Part shown: positions 59,770 to 64,000 of the stretch, in pieces | Layout of the letters: each line of letters starts with the position of its first letter | Numbering within the stretch: the stretch's first letter is position 1 | Assembly: GCA_018240595.1 (NCBI GenBank) | Contig: JAFEFL010000021.1 | Coordinates: 1-64,000, forward strand | Source: Pseudomonadota bacterium | Lineage (GTDB): Bacteria > Pseudomonadota > Alphaproteobacteria > Rhizobiales > Xanthobacteraceae | Length of the DNA stretch: 64,000 nucleotides | Reading direction: 5' to 3' | Position numbers and translations under genes: made by a program | Notes under the pieces: generated by a model | Database searches by the model: none | Seen by the model: the letters and a program-made list of their open reading frames with translations, nothing else | Told to the model about the DNA's origin: nothing

Positions 59770-60735
59770 ATGAATAAACTTTTCGTCGGCGCACTGGCGG
59801 CTGCGGCCACCGTGGCGCTTTCACTCGGCGGCGCCGCGGCTCAGCAGCGGACGATCGCCATCGGCACCGGCGGCACGGGCGGTGTCTACTATCCGATCGG
59901 CGGCGGTCTCGCCAATCTGCTGTCGAAGAACCTGCCGAACACGCAGGCGACCGCCGAAGTCACCGGCGGCTCGGTCGACAATCTCAAGCTCATCGGCTCC
60001 GGGCAGAGCGAGATCGGCTTCTCGATGGCCGACGCGGCGCTCGATGCCTATAGCGGCGTCGACAAGTTCAAGGGCCACAAGGTCGGTCTGCAGACGCTGA
60101 TGGTGCTCTATCCGAACGTCATGCACGTCGTGACCATCGAAGGCACCGGCGTCAACACGGTGGCGGATCTCAAGGGCAAGCGCGTGTCGACCGGCTCGCC
60201 GGGCAGCGCCACCGAGGTCATGGCGTTCCGCGTCATCGAGGCCGCCGGCCTCGACAAGGACAAGGACATGAAGCGCGAACGCCTCGGCGTCGCGGAATCG
60301 GTCAACGCCATCAAGGACCACAAGATCGACGCCTTCTTCTGGGTCGGCGGCCTGCCGACGGCGGCGGTGACCGATCTCGGCGCGACGCCCGGCGTCACCA
60401 TGAAGCTCGTCGATCACTCGGACGTCGTGAAGAAGATGAACGAGAAGTACAATAATCTCTACGCGGCGACCGACATCAAGGCCGGCACCTATCCGAACCA
60501 GAGCAAGCCGAACAAGGCGACGGCGGTGTGGAACATCCTCGTCACCGGCGACAAGATGTCGGACCAGGAGGCCTACAATATCGTCAAGCTGATCGTCGAC
60601 AAGAAGGCCGACCTCGTCGCCGTGCACAAGGAAGCCAACAGCTTCTCGGTCGAGAACCAGATCAAGGACAACTCGCCCGTTCCGTGGCATCCGGGGGCGG
60701 TGAAGTTCTTCAAGGAGCGCGGCGCCAAGATGTAA
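59770..60735 (+). CDS. TAXI-family TRAP solute-binding protein
   Basis: 321 aa with a strong ggaggcgaca ribosome site. Signal peptide about 1-24 (ends AAA/QQ). The mature part begins TIAIGTGGTGGVYYPIGGGL, the TAXI signature, then GSVDNLKLIGSGQSEIGFSM, STGSPGSATEVMAFRV and DAFFWVGGLPTAAVTDL. It binds glutamate-like or other carboxylates and delivers them to the fused permease upstream. It is followed by a TTCG-loop terminator. Confidence 0.95.
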   Translation: MNKLFVGALAAAATVALSLGGAAAQQRTIAIGTGGTGGVYYPIGGGLANLLSKNLPNTQATAEVTGGSVDNLKLIGSGQSEIGFSMADAALDAYSGVDKFKGHKVGLQTLMVLYPNVMHVVTIEGTGVNTVADLKGKRVSTGSPGSATEVMAFRVIEAAGLDKDKDMKRERLGVAESVNAIKDHKIDAFFWVGGLPTAAVTDLGATPGVTMKLVDHSDVVKKMNEKYNNLYAATDIKAGTYPNQSKPNKATAVWNILVTGDKMSDQEAYNIVKLIVDKKADLVAVHKEANSFSVENQIKDNSPVPWHPGAVKFFKERGAKM

Positions 60736-60766
60736 GACCGGCGCTTTGCGTCGCCAAACGATCCGG

Positions 60767-60798
60767 CGGCCCCGCTTCGGCGGGGCCGTTTTGCTTTT
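60767..60798. terminator. Bidirectional terminator between the TRAP and znu operons
   Basis: cggccccgc-ttcg-gcggggccg (60767-60788), an extra-stable tetraloop hairpin, followed by ttttgcttttc. It serves the TRAP operon and lies at the 3' end of the convergent znuB. Confidence 0.9.
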
Positions 60799-61598
60799 CA
60801 ATGCGCGTGGCGCGCCGCCGAGGGCCACATCAGCGCCGCGAAATAGCCGATGGCGCTGAGCACGGCGATGCAGAAGCTCACCGGCCAGTCGGTCTGGAAG
60901 GCGATGGCGATGCCGAGCCAGGCTTCGCCGAGCGCGAGCAGGGCGGCGACGGCGAGCCCGCTCCACAGACCGCCGGTGACGCGCTGCGTCGCGGCGCCGG
61001 GGCCGACCATCAGCGTGAACACCATCAGCACGCCGACGATCTGCGCGCAGGCGGCGACCGCCAGCGCCACGATGGCGAGGAAGGCGGTGGAGATGAAGCG
61101 CATCGGCACGCCCTTGGCCTCGGCCAGTTCCGGCTGCAGCGTCGCGAAGATGAGCGGCCGCATGATCACGCCGAGGCCGACGACGACGGCGGCGCCGAGC
61201 GCGCCGAGCGCGCCGATCATGTCGCGATCGACGGCGAGCACGTTGCCGAACAGCAGCGCCGTCGCCTGCGAAGCGAACGCTGTGTAGTAGTGCAGGAACA
61301 GGAGGCCGAAGCCGAGCGCCAGCGCCAGCACGACGCCGATGGCGACGTCGCGATTCGAGATGCGCTCGCTCATCAGGCCCATGCCGATGCCGGCCATCAG
61401 CGTGAAGCCGACGAGTCCCCACAGCGGCGACAGGCCGATCAGTCCGGCGCCGGTCGCGCCGGCAAAGCCGATATGCGACAGCGCGTGACCGGCGAAGGTC
61501 TGTCCGCGCATGACCAGGAAATATCCGGTGACGCCGGACACGATGGCGACGATGCCGGCGGCGATGAAGGCGTTGGTGATGAATTCGTACTGGAACAT
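60798..61598 (-). CDS. znuB: Zinc ABC transporter permease ZnuB
   Basis: 266 aa from the ATG after gaggaataaa. Seven to eight membrane helices, ABC-3 family: ITNAFIAAGIVAIVSGVTGY, LVMRGQTFAGHALSHIGFAG (the coupling region with the DALSH-like motif) and MVFTLMVGPGAATQRVT. Together with ZnuC and ZnuA it imports zinc (manganese is also possible for the family). The gene is third in the znuA-znuC-znuB order on minus. A 106-bp palindromic element separates it from znuC. Confidence 0.94.
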   Translation of the reverse strand: MFQYEFITNAFIAAGIVAIVSGVTGYFLVMRGQTFAGHALSHIGFAGATGAGLIGLSPLWGLVGFTLMAGIGMGLMSERISNRDVAIGVVLALALGFGLLFLHYYTAFASQATALLFGNVLAVDRDMIGALGALGAAVVVGLGVIMRPLIFATLQPELAEAKGVPMRFISTAFLAIVALAVAACAQIVGVLMVFTLMVGPGAATQRVTGGLWSGLAVAALLALGEAWLGIAIAFQTDWPVSFCIAVLSAIGYFAALMWPSAARHAH

Positions 61599-61608
61599 TT
61601 TATTCCTC

Positions 61609-61714
61609 GTCATTCCGGGGCGCTCGCGTCAGCGAGCGAACCCGGAATCCAGCAACATATTCAGTCCCTGCATCTGGATTCCGGGTCCGGCGCTGCGCGC
61701 CGTCCCGGAATGAC
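61609..61714. repeat. 106-bp palindromic element between znuC and znuB
   Basis: The outer ends gtcattccggg and cccggaatgac are perfectly inverted, with inner hairpins gctcgcgtcagcgagc and gcgctgcgcgc. It has the same design as the elements at 37888. It lies in the middle of the znu operon. Confidence 0.85.
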
Positions 61715-61717
61715 CGA

Positions 61718-62554
61718 TCAATGCGCATGGCCATGATCCCCGTGCGAATGCCCATGATCGTGATCATGCTGATGCGCCTCGCGTTCGACGTCGCGGCCGC
61801 GCGACATGACGAAGATGTGGCCGCCGGCGCGCAGCACCTCGATCTCGGTGCCGTAAAGCTGCGACAGCACCGGCGCCGTGACCACCTCGTCGACGGTGCC
61901 AAGCGCGGCGTGGCCGTTGCCGAGATAAAGCACCTTGTCGATGGCGCCGAGCAGCTGGTTCAGTTCGTGCGCCGAGAATAAAACTGTAATGCCGCGCTCG
62001 CGCGCGATTCTGCGTACGACGTCGATGACGACTTCCTGATGGCGGGCGTCGAGACTGATCAGCGGCTCGTCGAGCAGCAGGAGTTTCGGATTTCCGATCA
62101 GCGCCTGCGCCAGAAGCAGCCGCTGGCGCTCGCCGCCGGACATGTCGGACAAAGACCGCCGCGCCAGATCGCTGGCGCCGACGGCGTGCAAGGTTTCCTC
62201 GATGGAGTGGCGGTCGGCCGCGGCGAGCGACGGCAGGCCCCAGCGTTCGCCGTGCAGCGAACTGGCGATGTAATCGAGGCCGCGGACGCGAAGATCGGGC
62301 AACACCGTGCGGAGCTGCGGCAGATAGCCGATCGTCGAGGCGCCGAATTTCGGCGCTTCGCCGAAGACCCGGACCGCACCGGCGGTCGGCGGCAGCAGGC
62401 CGAGGATGGAGCGCATCAGCGTCGTCTTGCCGGCGCCGTTGGGGCCGAGCACGCCGACGAAGTCGCCGGCCTCGATCGAGAAGCTAATGTCGCGCAGCAC
62501 GGCGCGGTGGCCGAGCGTGATGGTGGCGTGATTGAGTTCGACGATGGGGGGCAT
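61718..62554 (-). CDS. znuC: Zinc ABC transporter ATPase ZnuC with His-rich tail
   Basis: 278 aa from the ATG reading MPPIVELN; upstream open codons lie in repeat DNA. Walker A GVLGPNGAGKTTLMRSI (about 36-52), signature DMSGGERQRLLLAQAL and Walker B LLLLDEPLISLD are complete. The last ~20 residues are a His/Asp/Gly tail with ten His (HDHDHGHSHGDHGHAH), fitting metal binding or sensing at the cytoplasmic side. It powers ZnuB. Confidence 0.95.
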   Translation of the reverse strand: MPPIVELNHATITLGHRAVLRDISFSIEAGDFVGVLGPNGAGKTTLMRSILGLLPPTAGAVRVFGEAPKFGASTIGYLPQLRTVLPDLRVRGLDYIASSLHGERWGLPSLAAADRHSIEETLHAVGASDLARRSLSDMSGGERQRLLLAQALIGNPKLLLLDEPLISLDARHQEVVIDVVRRIARERGITVLFSAHELNQLLGAIDKVLYLGNGHAALGTVDEVVTAPVLSQLYGTEIEVLRAGGHIFVMSRGRDVEREAHQHDHDHGHSHGDHGHAH

Positions 62555-62603
62555 GAACTTGCTGTTGCGTTGACGGCAGTGTCCCCGTCGCCGCCAGGCT
62601 CGC

Positions 62604-62715
62604 TTGCGCGTGGCGGGGGTCAGGGGTGGGGGGAAGCTGTCACTACGGCTCGGGCCTTTCAACTAGTAAGAGCCCCCAACCCCCAACCCCTCCCCACGCT
62701 TCGCGGGGGAGGAAA
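62604..62715. repeat. G/C-run repeat element between znuA and znuC
   Basis: Contains ggcgggggtcaggggtgggg and, 50 bp on, the roughly inverted cccccaacccctccccacgc followed by cttcgcgggggagg. It resembles repeated intergenic elements, but the symmetry is loose. No gene. Confidence 0.5.
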
Positions 62716-62740
62716 GCAGCAAGCGCGGACGCTTTGAGCC

Positions 62741-63622
62741 TCACGAATTGGCGCCGTCGAGCGCCTTGTCGAGCGCGTCGAGCTCGCCGAGCATCCACTC
62801 GGTGAAGGTCGTGCCTTGCGGCTGGGTCTCGGTCACGGCCACGACCGGCACCTTGGCTTTCTTCGCCACCGCCAGCAGTCGCTCGGTCAGCTTCTCCGAG
62901 ACCTGCTTGTTGTAGATCATCGCCTTGACCTTGTGGTTCTTCAGGTCGTCCTCGAAGGCGGCGACGTCGCGGGCGCTCGGTTCGGTGTCGTTCATCATCG
63001 CGAGCTGGAATTTCTCGTTGCGCATGGTCAGGCCCGCCGCCTGTGCCATCAGCCCGAACACCGGCTCGGTGGCGGTCACGGCCTTACCCTTGTGCTTGTC
63101 GCGAACCTGCCCGACGCGCTGGGTGATGCGCTCGAGTTGCGCCAGCGTCTTGTCGAGGTTGTTGGCAAAGTCGGTGGCGTGCGCGCCGTCGGCCTTGGTG
63201 AAGGCCGCGGCGATCGCCTTGGCGACGGCCGGCATGGTCGCCGGCGCGTACCACAGATGCGGGTTGCCGCCGGTCTTGGCACCGACGATCTCGCCGGCAT
63301 TGATGACGACGCGATTCGGACGCGGCGCCGCCTGCATCAGCTTGGGCATCCACGGGTCGTAGTCGGCGCCGTTGAGGATGACGATCTGCGCGTCGGCGAT
63401 CTGCTTGACGATGCCCGGCGTGGTCTCGAACAGATGCGGATCCTGGTCCGGATTGGACATGATGCTGGTCACGGTCACATGCGCGCCGCCAATGTCGCGC
63501 GCGATCTCGCCATAGAAGTTCTCGGCGGCGACCACGGAAATGGTGCCGTCCGCCGCTCGGGCCGGCTGGCTGATGAAGGGAACGGCGATCAGGGCGAGCA
63601 GGGCGGCGAGACGGGCGTGCAT
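62741..63622 (-). CDS. znuA: Zinc ABC transporter substrate-binding protein ZnuA
   Basis: 293 aa from the ATG after gtgaggattgcc. Signal peptide about 1-23 (ends ARA). Cluster 9 binding-protein features: VVAAENFYGEIARDIGG, His in SNPDQDPHLFETTP, GADYDPWMPKL, His in GGNPHLWYAPATM, and TATEPVFGLMAQAAGL. The His ligands in the two PHL motifs suit Zn. The usual His-rich loop is short or missing; the His tail on ZnuC may take its place. First gene of the minus-strand znu operon; a Zur box lies 26 bp before the start. Confidence 0.94.
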   Translation of the reverse strand: MHARLAALLALIAVPFISQPARAADGTISVVAAENFYGEIARDIGGAHVTVTSIMSNPDQDPHLFETTPGIVKQIADAQIVILNGADYDPWMPKLMQAAPRPNRVVINAGEIVGAKTGGNPHLWYAPATMPAVAKAIAAAFTKADGAHATDFANNLDKTLAQLERITQRVGQVRDKHKGKAVTATEPVFGLMAQAAGLTMRNEKFQLAMMNDTEPSARDVAAFEDDLKNHKVKAMIYNKQVSEKLTERLLAVAKKAKVPVVAVTETQPQGTTFTEWMLGELDALDKALDGANS

Positions 63623-63647
63623 GGCAATCCTCACGGGGTGAACCACA

Positions 63648-63668
63648 GATGTAACATTATAACATTTC
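63648..63668. promoter_or_regulatory. Zur box before znuA
   Basis: On minus it reads GAAATGTTATAATGTTACATC, nearly the same as the Zur operator of E. coli znuA/znuCB (GAAATGTTATAATATCAC). Core ATGTTATAATGTTACAT is palindrome-like. Zinc-loaded Zur would repress here. It may also affect the divergent small gene 109 bp away. Confidence 0.88.
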
Positions 63669-63776
63669 TTTTGGCAACACTATGGCGTGACCCGGGGCGG
63701 CGGCCTTGATCCGGGGGCGCCTGGCGCTATCAGGAGGCGTCGCCGACGCAGCCGCTCGGCCCGGAGGGAAGTGGCA

Positions 63777-63995
63777 ATGGCCGCACTGCTGACCCGCGAA
63801 GTATTGAGCAGCTATCTGGCCGAAATGCCGAGCGGCCATGTCTTCGATCTGACCTACGGCCAATTCGCGGGGCTGTTTCCGCCAGGCGAGCCGGACCCGT
63901 TCGCGCGCGCGGCGCTACGTGCCTTTGCCGACAAATGCGGCTGCGATGTCGTGCAGGATATTGCCGAGGCGCGCTACGAGCTACGCAAGCGCTAG
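63777..63995 (+). CDS. Small conserved protein, unknown function
   Basis: 72 aa from the ATG after cggagggaagtgg, a strong ribosome site; the frame opens 90 bp earlier with an implausible Arg-run. REVLSSYLAEMPSGHVFDLTYGQFAGLFPPG and ADKCGCDVVQDIAEARYELRKR look like a small folded helical domain. Similar short proteins are widespread in Hyphomicrobiales, with no known function. It ends 5 bp before the window edge. Confidence 0.72.
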   Translation: MAALLTREVLSSYLAEMPSGHVFDLTYGQFAGLFPPGEPDPFARAALRAFADKCGCDVVQDIAEARYELRKR

Positions 63996-64000
63996 GGAGC

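Overview
The window looks like a chromosomal segment of a high-GC alphaproteobacterium of the order Hyphomicrobiales (Bradyrhizobium / Rhodopseudomonas / Pseudolabrys-like). The grounds are the rRNA and initiator tRNA sequences, cheD lying between cheR and cheB, DUF2336 and DUF3297 proteins, many Bug/TctC-type binding proteins, and palindromic intergenic repeats of the GTCGTCCCCGCGAAAG type. The assignment is inferred from gene content and was not confirmed by any search. No phage, transposase, CRISPR array or plasmid functions were seen.

Layout. (1) 1-780: the 3' end of a 23S rRNA gene, 5S rRNA and a strong terminator. (2) 855-8356: an orphan Bug receptor, a decarboxylase-type amidohydrolase, a DoxX protein, then an IclR regulator diverging from a PaaK-like acyl-CoA ligase, a short citryl-CoA-lyase-like protein and an MHS-type transporter, with a perfect palindrome in the divergent promoter. 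(3) 8411-10362: a CHAD protein, initiator tRNA-Met and a short DUF2336 protein. (4) 10821-26053: a chemotaxis locus, mcp-mcp-cheW-mcp-cheR-cheD-cheB-(STAS-cheY)-cheA-cheY-cheT-like-DUF2336, followed convergently by a response regulator and a degenerate Hpt-like partner. cheA is broken by a frameshift in this sequence. (5) 26703-39742: a Crp/Fnr regulator with an Fe-S-type cysteine cluster, then an oxalate locus: TctCBA transporter, OxlT-type antiporter, GntR regulator, oxalyl-CoA decarboxylase, formyl-CoA transferase with a histone-like lysine-rich N-terminus, a stand-alone formyltransferase resembling the ALDH1L1 N-terminal domain, and formate-tetrahydrofolate ligase.

(6) 39806-47901: two small regulated modules (isochorismatase-like protein/TetR; GST), pyrophosphatase with a lysine-rich tail, an OFA-family MFS transporter with its 40-residue small partner, a LysR regulator and several small conserved proteins. 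(7) 48055-48580: the fluoride exporter CrcB behind a fluoride riboswitch. (8) 48785-53659: a TetR-regulated RND efflux pump. (9) 53833-56222: a consensus sigma-54 promoter before a biuret-hydrolase-like enzyme and an NCS2-type permease. (10) 56296-60735: a small conserved protein, a bactofilin and a TAXI-type TRAP transporter. (11) 60798-63668: the zinc importer ZnuABC on the minus strand with a Zur box; a small conserved gene closes the window.

How the parts fit. The oxalate locus would take up oxalate, activate and decarboxylate it (Frc/Oxc), and pass formyl or formate to folate C1 metabolism (Fhs and the formyltransferase); three TATACC-type sites before tctC, oxlT and gntR suggest one GntR regulon. 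The IclR locus may import a hydroxy-acid, activate it to a CoA thioester and cleave it. The sigma-54/biuret module fits nitrogen scavenging. The most promising points for new biology are the folate-linked oxalate locus with its ALDH1L1-like enzyme and basic tails, the ligase/lyase/transporter module, and the unusual chemotaxis parts (CheT-like DxxxQ protein, STAS-CheY fusion, response regulator carrying a FliM-like end motif).
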